Origin: Polaromonas jejuensis NBRC 106434
Lineage (GTDB): Bacteria; Pseudomonadota; Gammaproteobacteria; Burkholderiales; Burkholderiaceae_C
Assembly (NCBI RefSeq): GCF_001598235.1
Contig: NZ_BCYO01000034.1
Coordinates: 1 to 38,169 of the forward strand
Direction of reading: 5' to 3'
Length of the DNA stretch: 38,169 nucleotides
Position 1 is the stretch's first letter, and each line of letters starts with the position of its first letter. Position numbers and translations under genes: made by a program. The notes below the pieces were generated by a model. It was given only the letters and a program-made list of their open reading frames with translations. It did not search any database and was not told the DNA's origin. Below, in pieces: positions 17,235-25,907 of this stretch.

Positions 17235-18032
17235 TCAGGTGCGGGCCGGCCACTGGAACAGCGCCGGCTCCTTGTTGACAAACCGGTTGACCGCCGTGCG
17301 GTGATCTGCAGTACCCATGGCCAGCGCCTGGCCGTTGGCTTCCTGCTCCAGCAGCGCAGGCAGGTCCGCGCCCCAGCCTGCCAGCGTGCGCTTGACCAGG
17401 CTGACAGCCATCGGTGAGGCGTTGACAAAGCTGGCCGCCAGCGCCTGCGCGCGGGGCAGTAGCTGCTCAGGTGCGTGCAGCTCCATGGCAATGCCCAGCT
17501 GCAGGGCCTCGGCCGCATCGATGTCGCGTGCCGACAGCATCAACTCCTTGGCCCGCTGCACGCCCACGATGCGCGGCAGGGTGTAAAACGCGCCGCAGTC
17601 GGGCACCAGCCCCACGCGCATGAAGGACATGCAAAAACGTGCGCGCTGCGTGGCCAGCACGAAGTCGGCCACCAGCGCCAGACTGAAACCAGCACCATAG
17701 GCCGCGCCGTCGACCGCGGCGATCACCGGCCGGTCCAGCGTCAGCAGGTCCTGCAGCCACTCGTGCAGATCCTGCAGCCGATTGCGCCAGCCCTGGTTGT
17801 CCAGCCCCACGGTGGCGATGTTGCGCAAGTCGCCGCCCGAGCAGAAATGGCCGTTGGCGCCGGTGATGACCAGGGCGCGGATATCCCTGTCACTGCGCAC
17901 GGTGGCGACCACCTGCGCGATTTCCTCGCGCATGGCCGGATCCAGCGCATTGCGCTTGGCCGGGTTGTCCAGCGTCAGCGTGGCGACCTGGTTCTGAACG
18001 TCGAAGTGGATGGTTTTGAAAGTGTTTTCCAT
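17235..18032 (-). CDS. Enoyl-CoA hydratase/isomerase family protein, PaaG-like isomerase
   Basis: 265 aa, crotonase fold. The oxyanion-hole elements are FCSGGD (63-68) and GAAYGAG (109-115). Both catalytic Glu of true hydratases are replaced (Ser117 in GAGFSLAL, Phe137 in FCMSFMRVG), while Asp145 in GLVPDCGAFYTLPR matches the single acidic residue of PaaG-type enoyl-CoA isomerases. So a double-bond isomerase is more likely than a hydratase, which fits the separate MaoC hydratase in the same block. The start ATG at 18032 follows GAGGA. The gene lies 39 bases upstream of the SDR gene in the same orientation. Confidence 0.88.
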   Translation of the reverse strand: MENTFKTIHFDVQNQVATLTLDNPAKRNALDPAMREEIAQVVATVRSDRDIRALVITGANGHFCSGGDLRNIATVGLDNQGWRNRLQDLHEWLQDLLTLDRPVIAAVDGAAYGAGFSLALVADFVLATQRARFCMSFMRVGLVPDCGAFYTLPRIVGVQRAKELMLSARDIDAAEALQLGIAMELHAPEQLLPRAQALAASFVNASPMAVSLVKRTLAGWGADLPALLEQEANGQALAMGTADHRTAVNRFVNKEPALFQWPART

Positions 18033-18059
18033 AGGGTCCTCGTTGGGGCTTCAGGTCCG

Positions 18060-18851
18060 TCACACAGCCAGTGCCGCGCCCAGATCACGGCCACCCGCCA
18101 GTGAGCTGCCGCCATCGACCGGAATCACGGCGCCGGTCACGAACTGGGCATGGCGCGACGACAGAAACAGCGCCATGTCGGCAATCTCTGCGGTGGTGCC
18201 AAAGCGGCGCAAGGGCACGGAGGCCACCATCTTCGCCAGCGCCTCGGGCGTCGGGGCCAGGCGGCGCACGCCTTCGGTATCGCCCACCGGGCCCGGCACG
18301 ATGGAATTGATGCGGATGCCCTCGGGGCCCCACTCCATGGCCAGTACCCGGGTCAGCATGTCGATACCGGCCTTGGCCGCACAGACGTGGGCCTGGTACA
18401 TCGTGGGGTTGAACGACTGCGGCGCCGAAATGTTGAGTACTGAGGCCCCCGGCTTGCGCAGAAGCGCATGGGCCGCTCGCAGCACATGGAAGGTGCCGTT
18501 GAGGTCGATGTCAATCACGGTGCGAAAGCCCTTGGGCGACATGCCCAGCGCCGGCGCCACGAAGTTGCCGGCCGCACCGGACACCAGCACGTCGAAATCG
18601 CCGATGGCCGCGTGGGCCTGCGCCAGAGCCGCCGCAATGGCATCGGCATCGCGCACGTCAGCGCTGTAGCCGTGGGCATCGGTGCCCAGCGCCCGCAACT
18701 CGGCCACGGCCGCATCCACTCGCTCCTGCGAGCGGCTGGCAATCGCCACCTTGGCGCCGCGCGCGGCGAAGGCCTTGGCAATGGCCAGGTTGATGCCGCT
18801 GCTGCCGCCCGCCACGAAGACGGCACGACCCTTGAAATCGTTGATATCCAT
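18060..18851 (-). CDS. SDR, 2,4-dienoyl-CoA reductase-like (peroxisomal type)
   Basis: 263 aa. The nucleotide loop reads AGGSSGIN (14-21) and the usual NNAG is replaced by SGAAGNF, a hallmark of 2,4-dienoyl-CoA reductases. The normal Tyr-x3-Lys site is absent; the segment reads QAHVCAAKAGID, keeping the Lys but with His in the Tyr place, as in the DECR2 group. EWGPEGIRINSIVPGP and GAVIPVDGG follow as in the family. With the neighbouring isomerase this would handle unsaturated acyl-CoAs using NADPH. Cofactor and substrate are inferred from the family. The stop of the upstream ligase gene is 30 bases away. Confidence 0.82.
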   Translation of the reverse strand: MDINDFKGRAVFVAGGSSGINLAIAKAFAARGAKVAIASRSQERVDAAVAELRALGTDAHGYSADVRDADAIAAALAQAHAAIGDFDVLVSGAAGNFVAPALGMSPKGFRTVIDIDLNGTFHVLRAAHALLRKPGASVLNISAPQSFNPTMYQAHVCAAKAGIDMLTRVLAMEWGPEGIRINSIVPGPVGDTEGVRRLAPTPEALAKMVASVPLRRFGTTAEIADMALFLSSRHAQFVTGAVIPVDGGSSLAGGRDLGAALAV

Positions 18852-18881
18852 AAGAGTCCTGGTGTCAGTGAATAAAGGCGT

Positions 18882-20567
18882 TCAGGCTTGCGGGGCAGCA
18901 GCGCGCTGCGCCTCCTGGAGCTCGCGCCAGAGGATTTTTCCGGTGCCGGACTTGGGCAGGCTGTCCATGAACTGCACCAGGCGCGGCGCCTTGTAGACCG
19001 CCATGTGCTCGCGGCACCAGTCGATGATGTCCTGCTCGGTCACCTTGCCGCGTTGCTCGGGCCGCAGCACCACCAGCGCCTTGACCGTCTCGCCACGCTT
19101 GGCGTCATCCACAGCCACAATGCAGGCTTCATGAATCGCCGGATGCTGGTACATGGTGCTCTCCACCTCGGCCGGCCAGACCTTGTAGCCTGAGGCATTG
19201 ATCATGCGCTTGAGGCGATCGCGCATGAAGAAGTAGCCCTCCTCGTCGATGCTGGCCAGGTCCCCGGTGCGGAAAAAGCGCTTGCCATCCCGCTCGAAGA
19301 ACGCCGCCTGGTTGGCCTCCTCGTTGCGCCAGTAGCCCTGCATGACCTGCGGACCGTGCGTCACCAGCTCGCCGACCTCGCCCTGCGGCAACTCCTGCAG
19401 TGTGACCGGATCGACGATGCGCGAATCAACGCCCGGTGCGGGTACGCCCAGGCACTGGCGCTTGCAGCGCGTGATCGGGCTGGCGTGCAGGAAGGAGGCG
19501 GTCTCGGTCAGACCATAACCCTCGTTGTAGGCGATGCCAAAACGCTCCAGCAGCATGCTGGCCACCGACTCCGGCATGGCCGCGCCGCCGCCCGAAAGCA
19601 TCGCCAGGCTGGTGATGTCGCGCTGCTGCGCCTCGGGTTGGGCGAAGAAGTCAATCAGCATCGCGGGCGGAGCCGTCCAGACCGACACCCGATGACGCTC
19701 GATCAGGCGCGCCGCCGCGGCGGCGTTCCAGCGCGGCAGCATCACCACGGTGGCGCCCAGCGTCATCGGCAGGTTCATCGCGTTTTGCATGCCCAGCATG
19801 TGGAACAGCGGCGCCACGGCAAGGAACACCGACTCCGCATGCAGCGCGCGCCACAGCTGCGAGGCGATGGCCGACGCCAGCACGGTGGCATGGGTGTGCA
19901 TGCAGCCCTTGGGATGGCCGGTGGTGCCCGAGGTATAGGGCAGCACGCACAGCTCATGCGCCTGGGGCAACTCCGGCGGAGGCTGCAGGTTCAGGGCAAT
20001 GGCATCTTCCAGCGCCGTCAGTCGCGTGTCGCCCAGCGGCTGGCGCGGGGCACGCACCACCTCGGGCACATCCTCGTCCTGCGACTGCGACGGCACCCCG
20101 TCGCTGTAGGCATGGACCACCACGGCCTCCAGCCCGCCGGCCAGGGCCGGCGCCATGCAGGGCAGGACCTGCGGCAGCAGCTCCTGCGCCACCAGGGCCA
20201 CGCGGGCGCCGCTGTCCTCGATGTAGTACTGCAGCTCGGGCGCGGTGCTCATGGCATTGACCGGCACCACGGCGGCGCCCACACGCAGCACCGCATAGTA
20301 GGCCGTCACGAACTGCGGGCAGTTCTGGCTGAGCAGCAGCACCCTGTCGCCGCGCTGCACCCCCAGCCGCTGGCGCAGAAAGCCGGCCAGCGCATCCACC
20401 CGGGCCTGAAGCTGCGCATAGGTGAGCACCGCGCCGCAATAGACGATGGCGGGCTTGTCGGGGTAGCGCTGGGCGGCCACGTCCAGGTAATGGGTTAACG
20501 GCACCTGCGGCACACTGACCTCGTGCGGCAAGCCCTTGGGCCAGAAGCGGTAATGGGGGGCGAGCAT
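18882..20567 (-). CDS. Long-chain-type AMP-forming acyl-CoA ligase
   Basis: 561 aa. Adenylate-forming ligase with YTSGTTGHPKGCMHTHA (phosphate loop), the APLFHMLGM segment, NEGYGLTETASFLHASP, FRTGDLASIDEEGYFFMRDR, MINASGYKVWPAEVE hinge and the catalytic Lys of KSGTGKILWREL. The size and the motifs fit fatty-acid or cycloaliphatic acid activation. The ATG at 20567 lies 9 bases after GGAG; an ATG at 20582 overlaps that site and is less likely. It lies in the middle of the block between an acyl-CoA dehydrogenase and the dienoyl-CoA reductase-like SDR. Confidence 0.9.
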   Translation of the reverse strand: MLAPHYRFWPKGLPHEVSVPQVPLTHYLDVAAQRYPDKPAIVYCGAVLTYAQLQARVDALAGFLRQRLGVQRGDRVLLLSQNCPQFVTAYYAVLRVGAAVVPVNAMSTAPELQYYIEDSGARVALVAQELLPQVLPCMAPALAGGLEAVVVHAYSDGVPSQSQDEDVPEVVRAPRQPLGDTRLTALEDAIALNLQPPPELPQAHELCVLPYTSGTTGHPKGCMHTHATVLASAIASQLWRALHAESVFLAVAPLFHMLGMQNAMNLPMTLGATVVMLPRWNAAAAARLIERHRVSVWTAPPAMLIDFFAQPEAQQRDITSLAMLSGGGAAMPESVASMLLERFGIAYNEGYGLTETASFLHASPITRCKRQCLGVPAPGVDSRIVDPVTLQELPQGEVGELVTHGPQVMQGYWRNEEANQAAFFERDGKRFFRTGDLASIDEEGYFFMRDRLKRMINASGYKVWPAEVESTMYQHPAIHEACIVAVDDAKRGETVKALVVLRPEQRGKVTEQDIIDWCREHMAVYKAPRLVQFMDSLPKSGTGKILWRELQEAQRAAAPQA

Positions 20568-20619
20568 GCCGTGTGTCTCCATGTTTTTCTAAAGTGCCGC
20601 CAGTGCGTGAACACGCGAT

Positions 20620-21774
20620 TCACCGGTCCATGGACCGGGCGATGATTTCCTTCATCACCTCGTTGGCGCCACCGTAAATTTTGCTCACGCGCACATCGGC
20701 GTACATGCGGGCAATCGGGTATTCCGTCATGTAGCCGTAGCCGCCGTGCAACTGCAGGCACTCGTCGATGATCTGGCAGTTGGTCTGGGTGGTCCACCAC
20801 TTGGCCATGGCAGCGGTGGGCACGTCCAGTTCGCCGCGCAAGAGGCGCTGGATGCAGTCGTCCACGAAGCTGCGCGCCACCGTCGCCTGGGTCTGGCACT
20901 CCGCCAGCTTGAAGCGCGTGTTCTGCATCGCCATCAGCGGCTGGCCGAAGATCTGGCGCTGGCGCACGTAGGCCGTGGTATCGGCGATGGCGCGGTGCAT
21001 GGTGGCCACGGCCCCGACGGCGATCAGCAGGCGCTCCTGTGGCAGTTGCTGCATGAGCTGAACAAAGCCCCGGCCCTCCTCGCCGCCGAGCAGGTGGTCC
21101 ACCGGCACGCGCACCTCGTCAAAGAACAGCTCGACCGTGTCCAGCGTTTTTTGACCCAGTTTTTCCAGGATGCGGCCGCGCCGGAAGCCCGGCAGCCCGT
21201 CGGTCTCCAGCACCACCAGCGACACGCCCTTGGCGCCCGCCTCGGCGTTGGTCTTCACCGCCACGACGATCAGGTTGGCGTGGTAGCCGTTGGTGATGAA
21301 GGTCTTGGAACCGTTGATGACGTAGGTATCGCCATCGCGCCGCGCGCTGGTCTTGATGCGCTGCAGGTCGGTGCCGGCGCCGGGCTCGCTCATGGCAATG
21401 GCCGCCACCAGCTCGCCGGTGGCCATGCGCGGCAGCCAGCGGCGCTTTTGCGCCTCGCTGCCATAGGCCAGGATGTAATGGGCCACGATGCCGCTGTGCA
21501 CGTTGTTGCTGAACGCCGCCACCAGCGCGGCAGACTGCTCTTCGCAGATCACCGCCTCGTGCAGAAAGCTGCCGCCGCCGCCACCGTATTCCTCGGGAAT
21601 GCTGGCGCACAGCAGGCCGGCCTGGCCGGCCTTGGTCCAGATCCCGCGGTCGGCATGGTGCTGCTCGGTCCAGCGCTGCTCGTGCGGCACGCACTCGTTC
21701 TCGAAAAAGCGGCGCGCCGTGTCGCGCAGCATTTCAAGGTCGGCATCCATCCAGGATCGCTTAGCCTGGATCAT
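20620..21774 (-). CDS. Acyl-CoA dehydrogenase with isovaleryl/long-chain-type base position
   Basis: 384 aa. FAD motifs IAMSEPGAGTDLQRIKTSA (126-144) and YVINGSKTFITNGYHAN are clear, and CLQLHGGYGYMTEYPIARMY marks the C-terminal helix region. The usual YEGT base reads IYGGANEV (Gly instead of Glu), while Glu247 in LPQERLLIAV occupies the helix-G place used by isovaleryl-CoA and long-chain acyl-CoA dehydrogenases, so a branched or bulky acyl-CoA is a reasonable guess. The ATG at 21774 overlaps the TGA of the upstream SDR gene (ATGA), implying translational coupling; in-frame sequence further upstream is only the SDR gene read in another frame. Confidence 0.9.
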   Translation of the reverse strand: MIQAKRSWMDADLEMLRDTARRFFENECVPHEQRWTEQHHADRGIWTKAGQAGLLCASIPEEYGGGGGSFLHEAVICEEQSAALVAAFSNNVHSGIVAHYILAYGSEAQKRRWLPRMATGELVAAIAMSEPGAGTDLQRIKTSARRDGDTYVINGSKTFITNGYHANLIVVAVKTNAEAGAKGVSLVVLETDGLPGFRRGRILEKLGQKTLDTVELFFDEVRVPVDHLLGGEEGRGFVQLMQQLPQERLLIAVGAVATMHRAIADTTAYVRQRQIFGQPLMAMQNTRFKLAECQTQATVARSFVDDCIQRLLRGELDVPTAAMAKWWTTQTNCQIIDECLQLHGGYGYMTEYPIARMYADVRVSKIYGGANEVMKEIIARSMDR

Positions 21775-22598
21775 GGCTTGCCCCCACCACACACCAGCAC
21801 TTGTCCGCTCACATAGTTGGACTCGGGAATGCAGAACATGTACACCGCACCCGCCGCCTCTTCGGGCGTGCCACCGCGGCCCAACGGGATCGTGGCCTCC
21901 GCGTTCTTCAGGATCTGCGGGTTCACGCCCACCTTGATCTGCTGGCCGGCGATGTCGATCTTGGCGTCGGCATCGGCCGCCGCCTCGGTCAGGCGCGTCA
22001 TGATCAAGCCGAAGGCCACGCTGTTGACATTGACCTTGTAGCGTCCCCATTCCTTGGCCATGGCCTTGGTCAGGCCGTTGATGCCGGCCTTGGCCGCGGC
22101 ATAGTTGGCCTGGCCCGCGTTGCCGTAGACGCCGGAGGTGGACGAGATGTTGACGACCTTGCGGAACACCGGGGTGCCGGCGTCGGCCTCGCGCTTGGCG
22201 GCGTCGCGGATGAAGCCCGAAGCGGCGCGCAGGATGCGAAACGGCGCTGTCAGGTGCACCGCCAGCATGGCTTCCCACTGCTCGTCGCTCATCTTCTGCA
22301 CCACGTTGTCCCAGGTGTAGCCGGCGTTGTTGACGATGATGTCCATGCCGCCGAAGCTGTCCAGCGCCTGCTTGACGAAGCGGTCGGCAAAGCCGGTCTC
22401 GGTCACGCTGCCGATGCAGGCCACGGCCTGGCCGCCCCTTGCGACGATGTCTGCTACGGTTTGGGATGCAGGTTCGGCGTCCAGGTCGTTGATGACCACG
22501 CGAGCGCCCTCGCTGGCGAGCTTGAGCGCGATTTCACGACCGATGCCGCGGCCGGAGCCGGAGACGAGGGCCACCTTGCCTTCGAGTTTGCGAGTCAT
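21771..22598 (-). CDS. SDR family oxidoreductase (FabG/3-hydroxyacyl-CoA dehydrogenase-like)
   Basis: 275 aa. SGSGRGIG (13-20), NNAG (90-93) followed by YTWDNVVQKMS, and the Ser-Tyr166-x3-Lys170 site in SGVYGNAGQANYAAAK. Asp38 in VINDLDAE suggests NAD+. An insert around 132-146 (DAAKREADAGTPVF) lengthens the loop before the catalytic Ser. The start ATG at 22598 follows GGAAGGAA. Coupled by ATGA overlap to the dehydrogenase gene and 28 bases after the MaoC gene, it should oxidise the 3-hydroxyacyl-CoA that the MaoC hydratase produces. Confidence 0.9.
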   Translation of the reverse strand: MTRKLEGKVALVSGSGRGIGREIALKLASEGARVVINDLDAEPASQTVADIVARGGQAVACIGSVTETGFADRFVKQALDSFGGMDIIVNNAGYTWDNVVQKMSDEQWEAMLAVHLTAPFRILRAASGFIRDAAKREADAGTPVFRKVVNISSTSGVYGNAGQANYAAAKAGINGLTKAMAKEWGRYKVNVNSVAFGLIMTRLTEAAADADAKIDIAGQQIKVGVNPQILKNAEATIPLGRGGTPEEAAGAVYMFCIPESNYVSGQVLVCGGGKP

Positions 22599-22626
22599 GT
22601 TGGGTTCCTTCCGTAGTTCTGTGATG

Positions 22627-23052
22627 TCATGGCAGCGCGATCAGCGCCTCACCCGCCAGCTTGGTCTGGCCGTCCTGGTTGGTGGTGGACAGCTCGACGC
22701 GTGCGCGCCGCTCGCCGTCCTGCTGCAGCAGCTCCACCACCCGGCCGGCGCAGGTGATGCGCTCGCCGACCTGGGTGATGGCGGCAAAGCGCACGCTGAA
22801 GTCGCGGATCGACGCCTGCGGCACCCAGTCGGTGAGGACACGGCCGAGCCACGCCATGGACAGCATGCCGTGGGCGAACACGTCGGGCATGCCGGCCGCT
22901 TTGGCAAAGTCGGTGTCCACGTGGATCGGGTTGTGGTCGCCCGAGGCGCCGCAATAGAGGGCCAGGGTCAGGCGCGAGATCGGCGGCGTCTGGAACGACG
23001 GCAAGGCATCGCCCACTTTCAGAACGTCCAGGTCCGTTGCAGATACAGTCAT
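22627..23052 (-). CDS. MaoC-like (R)-enoyl-CoA hydratase, catalytic subunit
   Basis: 141 aa hot-dog protein. It carries the complete hydratase-2 motif YCGASGDHNPIH (33-44) with the catalytic Asp39 and His44, followed by GMPDVFAHGMLSMAWLG, the conserved HG element. The upstream gene encodes the partner-type hot-dog half and ends one base before this start (TGA C ATG), so the two subunits are probably made together and form a heteromeric hydratase as in ChsH1/ChsH2 or HadAB. Product would be a (3R)-hydroxyacyl-CoA. Confidence 0.9.
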   Translation of the reverse strand: MTVSATDLDVLKVGDALPSFQTPPISRLTLALYCGASGDHNPIHVDTDFAKAAGMPDVFAHGMLSMAWLGRVLTDWVPQASIRDFSVRFAAITQVGERITCAGRVVELLQQDGERRARVELSTTNQDGQTKLAGEALIALP

Positions 23053-23053
23053 G

Positions 23054-23506
23054 TCATTTCCCCATCGCGTTGCGGATCACGGTGACGCAGCGCAGCTCGG
23101 CCACCCGTTCGTTGCGCTGGTTGGTCACGCGCGTCTTGCGCACGACAAACTCCAGCGCCCCGCCCTTCTTGTCGTAGATGTCGGCTATGCGCTGCTCGAA
23201 CGTCAGCGTGTCGCCCGCATAGGCCATGGCGTGGCAGGTGAAGCCCTGCTCGCCGTGCAGCAGACTGCGGTAGTCCATGCCCAGCAGGTTGCGGATGGCC
23301 GCGGGGTCGGGCGACTCCATCTCCAGGCAGAACAAAAAGGTGGGCGGCACGGGCAGGCCCGGATGGCCCGCCGCGCGGGCAGCCGCTTCGTCGCTGTAGA
23401 TGGGATCGGTCTGGCCCGTCGCCTTGGCGAAGAAGCGCAGGCGGCCGGCCTCCACGGTGGTGCTGAAGGCGGGCATGGTGTGCCCGATGAAGCCTTTGTC
23501 GATCAT
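23054..23506 (-). CDS. MaoC/FAS1-like dehydratase, partner subunit
   Basis: 150 aa. Hot-dog domain of the N-terminal MaoC (FAS1-like) type: FFAKATGQTDPIYSDEAAAR, then GLPVPPTFLFCLE, then a central GEQGFTCHAMAYAGDTLTF strand pair. The place of the catalytic DxNPIH motif reads TDPIYSD, lacking the His, so this half is probably structural or substrate-binding, working with the catalytic MaoC protein encoded one base downstream. An in-frame extension upstream of 23506 reads through the thiolase gene and is not coding. The gap to the thiolase stop is 13 bases. Confidence 0.85.
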   Translation of the reverse strand: MIDKGFIGHTMPAFSTTVEAGRLRFFAKATGQTDPIYSDEAAARAAGHPGLPVPPTFLFCLEMESPDPAAIRNLLGMDYRSLLHGEQGFTCHAMAYAGDTLTFEQRIADIYDKKGGALEFVVRKTRVTNQRNERVAELRCVTVIRNAMGK

Positions 23507-23519
23507 GGTGCTGCCCCCG

Positions 23520-24713
23520 TCAAACCGCCTGGTACAGCGTGACCACGCAAGCGCCACCCAGTCCCAGGTTGTGCTGCAGCGCCAGCCGCGCGCCTTCCAC
23601 CTGGCGCTGGTCAGCCTGGCCGCGCAACTGCCACACCAGTTCACAACACTGGGCCAGCCCGGTAGCGCCCAGCGGATGCCCCTTGGACAGCAGGCCGCCC
23701 GAAGGATTGGTGACGATGCGGCCACCATAGGTGTTGTCGCCATCCAGAATGAATTTCTCGGCCGTGCCTTCGGGCGTCAGACCCAGGCCTTCGTAGGTGA
23801 TGAGTTCGTTGGCCGTGAAGCAGTCGTGCAGCTCCACCACGTCCAGGTCTTCCGGTCCTATGCCGGCCGCCTCGTACACCTGCCTGGCCGCGGCCGCCGT
23901 CATGTCGTAGCCGACCACCTTGCGCATGTCATCGCTCTCGAAGGTGCTGGGCGTGTCCGTGGTCATGGCCTGGGCCGCGATGACCACGCGCATGTCGAGC
24001 TTGTGCTTTTTGGCAAAGTCGGCCGAGCAGACGATGGCCGCGGCCGCACCGCAGGTCGGCGGGCAGCACTGGTAACGAGTCAACGGATCGAACACAGTGG
24101 GTGACGCCATCACTTCGTCGAGCGTCAGGGTCTGACGGAACACGGCCAGCGGATTGCGCGCGGCATGCTGGCGTGCCTTGACCGAGATGCGGCCAAAGGT
24201 GTCGGGCCGGATGCCGTACTGCTTCATGTAGTCGCGCCCGGCGCCGCCAAAGAACTGGGCCGCGCGCGGCGTGTCGGGCAGGTAGCCCTGGTGCGCCGTC
24301 ATGACCTCGGCGAAGCGGGCCATCGGCGACGGGCGGTCGTCATAGGCGCCCTTCAGCGCCCCCGGCACCATCTGCTCGAAACCCAGCGCAATCGCGCATT
24401 CGACCATGCCGCTTTCCACCGCCTGGCGCGCCAGGAACAGCGCAGTCGATCCCGTGGAACAGTTGTTGTTGAGGTTGAACACCGGGATGCCGGTCAATCC
24501 CACGCCGTAGATGGCGGCCTGGCCGGCGGTGGAGTCGCCGTAGACATAGCCCACATAGGCCTGCTGCACATCGGCGTAGTTCACACCGGCGTCGTCGAGC
24601 GCCAGCTTGGCGGCACGGGCACCCATCACGGTGTAGGGGTCGCTGGCACCGGGCTTGGTGAAGGGAATCATGCCGACGCCGACGACGTGAACGGCTCTTT
24701 TCATCTGGGTCAT
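23520..24713 (-). CDS. SCP-x/lipid-transfer-type thiolase
   Basis: 397 aa. 3-ketoacyl-CoA thiolase of the SCP-x class, cleaving acetyl-CoA or propionyl-CoA from branched or bulky acyl chains. All catalytic elements are present: nucleophile Cys85 in NLNNNCSTGSTALF, His296 in ELHDCFTANE, His346 in KGHPLGATG and Cys389 in LGLGGACVV. This contrasts with the Cys-less thiolase-like domain in the DUF35 fusion at 14632-16254. Start ATG at 24713 follows AGGAA at 8 bases. It leads the enzyme run thiolase - MaoC pair - SDR - dehydrogenase and is preceded by a Bug gene 46 bases upstream. Confidence 0.92.
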   Translation of the reverse strand: MTQMKRAVHVVGVGMIPFTKPGASDPYTVMGARAAKLALDDAGVNYADVQQAYVGYVYGDSTAGQAAIYGVGLTGIPVFNLNNNCSTGSTALFLARQAVESGMVECAIALGFEQMVPGALKGAYDDRPSPMARFAEVMTAHQGYLPDTPRAAQFFGGAGRDYMKQYGIRPDTFGRISVKARQHAARNPLAVFRQTLTLDEVMASPTVFDPLTRYQCCPPTCGAAAAIVCSADFAKKHKLDMRVVIAAQAMTTDTPSTFESDDMRKVVGYDMTAAAARQVYEAAGIGPEDLDVVELHDCFTANELITYEGLGLTPEGTAEKFILDGDNTYGGRIVTNPSGGLLSKGHPLGATGLAQCCELVWQLRGQADQRQVEGARLALQHNLGLGGACVVTLYQAV

Positions 24714-24759
24714 GGGAGACTTTCCTGGTTGCAGTTAAATAGGGACAGGTGCCGCTCGC

Positions 24760-25767
24760 TCAGTCGAGCGAAATACGAGCGTCCTTGATGATCCTGGTCC
24801 ACATCGGCATATCGCGCGCTATAACACCCGCCAGCTCGTCGGGCGTACCGCCCACCGGGCGCAAGCCCATGGCCGTCAGGCGGCCATTGAGCTCGGGTGA
24901 ACGCACGATCCTGCGAATCTCGGCCGAGAGCTTGTCCACGATGGGCTTGGGCGTGCCGGCTGCCACAAATGCGCCAAACCAGCCGTTGGACTCGAAGCCG
25001 CTGTAGCCGAGCTCCGCGAAAGTTGGCACATCCGGCACCGCCGGGTGACGCTGTATGCCTGTAATGGCCAGAATGCGGAACCTGTCGGACTTAAGGTATG
25101 GATTGGCCGACGACACATCAATGAAGGCCGAGGCCAGTTGTCCGCCCAGCACATCGTTAACCAGAGGTGCCGCACCCTTGTAGGGAATGGCAGCCAGGTC
25201 CACACCCGCCTTCATCTTCAACTGCTCGCCATGCAGGTGCGATGAAGTGCCGTTGCCATAGTTGCCGTAGTTGTATTTCCCGGGATTGTTTTTGGCCAGG
25301 GCCACAAATTCCGGCAGGGACTTTGCGGGCGCGTCGCGCGGCACCACAAACAGATCAGCGGACAAGGCCAGCTGCGACACAGGAGCGAAGTCCTTCACCA
25401 CGTCATAGGGCAGCTTGGCATACAGCGCGGGCGTCTGGATCATCGCGGTGATGCCGATCAACACCGTATAGCCATCGGGCGCCGACTTGGCCACGATGTC
25501 GTTACCGGTGATCCCGCTGGCGCCCGGCTTGTTCTCCACCACCACGGGCACACCCCAAGCCTGACTGAGCTGTGTTCCGATGGCGCGGCCAATGAAGTCG
25601 GCACCGCCACCCGCCGGGTAAGGCACCACGAAACGTATCGGCTTGCCGGGATAAGCGCTCACCGGTGCAGCGGTTTGTGCACACACGACCACAGGTGCCG
25701 CGCCCATCGCTGCGGCCAGCGTGGCGCCAAGAGCCAGGCGCAGGGTAGTACGACGAAAAGAGTTCAT
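24760..25767 (-). CDS. Bug-family substrate-binding protein
   Basis: 335 aa. TctC/Bug receptor with an RR-containing start (NSFRRTTLRLALG), a hydrophobic core and likely cleavage after VCAQT. The mature protein shows YPGKPIRFVVPYPAGGGAD, VENKPGASGITG and AIPYKGAAPLVNDVLGGQL. RBS GGAG precedes the ATG at 25767. It is the first gene after the AraC-type site at 25843-25907 and heads the transcript of thiolase, MaoC pair, SDR and dehydrogenase, which ties its ligand to that pathway. Confidence 0.9.
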   Translation of the reverse strand: MNSFRRTTLRLALGATLAAAMGAAPVVVCAQTAAPVSAYPGKPIRFVVPYPAGGGADFIGRAIGTQLSQAWGVPVVVENKPGASGITGNDIVAKSAPDGYTVLIGITAMIQTPALYAKLPYDVVKDFAPVSQLALSADLFVVPRDAPAKSLPEFVALAKNNPGKYNYGNYGNGTSSHLHGEQLKMKAGVDLAAIPYKGAAPLVNDVLGGQLASAFIDVSSANPYLKSDRFRILAITGIQRHPAVPDVPTFAELGYSGFESNGWFGAFVAAGTPKPIVDKLSAEIRRIVRSPELNGRLTAMGLRPVGGTPDELAGVIARDMPMWTRIIKDARISLD

Positions 25768-25842
25768 GCTTTGTCTCCGGTGTTATTGGCAAGAATGACA
25801 ACCTTGCTGCAAAAATGCTTCGGCAAGGTGACCATGGGCCTT

Positions 25843-25907
25843 AGTGTGAAAGAAGCAAGGCGCCGGGCCAATAGCCGTTTGACACAAAATGATTGGCAAA
25901 AATGTTC
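25843..25907 (-). promoter_or_regulatory. Site A: AraC-type direct repeat and weak promoter before the Bug/thiolase unit
   Basis: Plus-strand view: CAATAGC (25869-25875), then CAAAATGA, then TTGGCAAAAATGTTCAA (25893-25909). It has the same layout as sites at 27518-27560 and 30907-30949. On the minus strand a -35-like TTGGCC (25871-25866) follows, with ACACTA (25848-25843) 17 bases further, or CACACT at 16. This copy is the most diverged. It lies about 80-140 bases upstream of the Bug start at 25767 and overlaps the last bases of the ligase gene. Confidence 0.45.
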
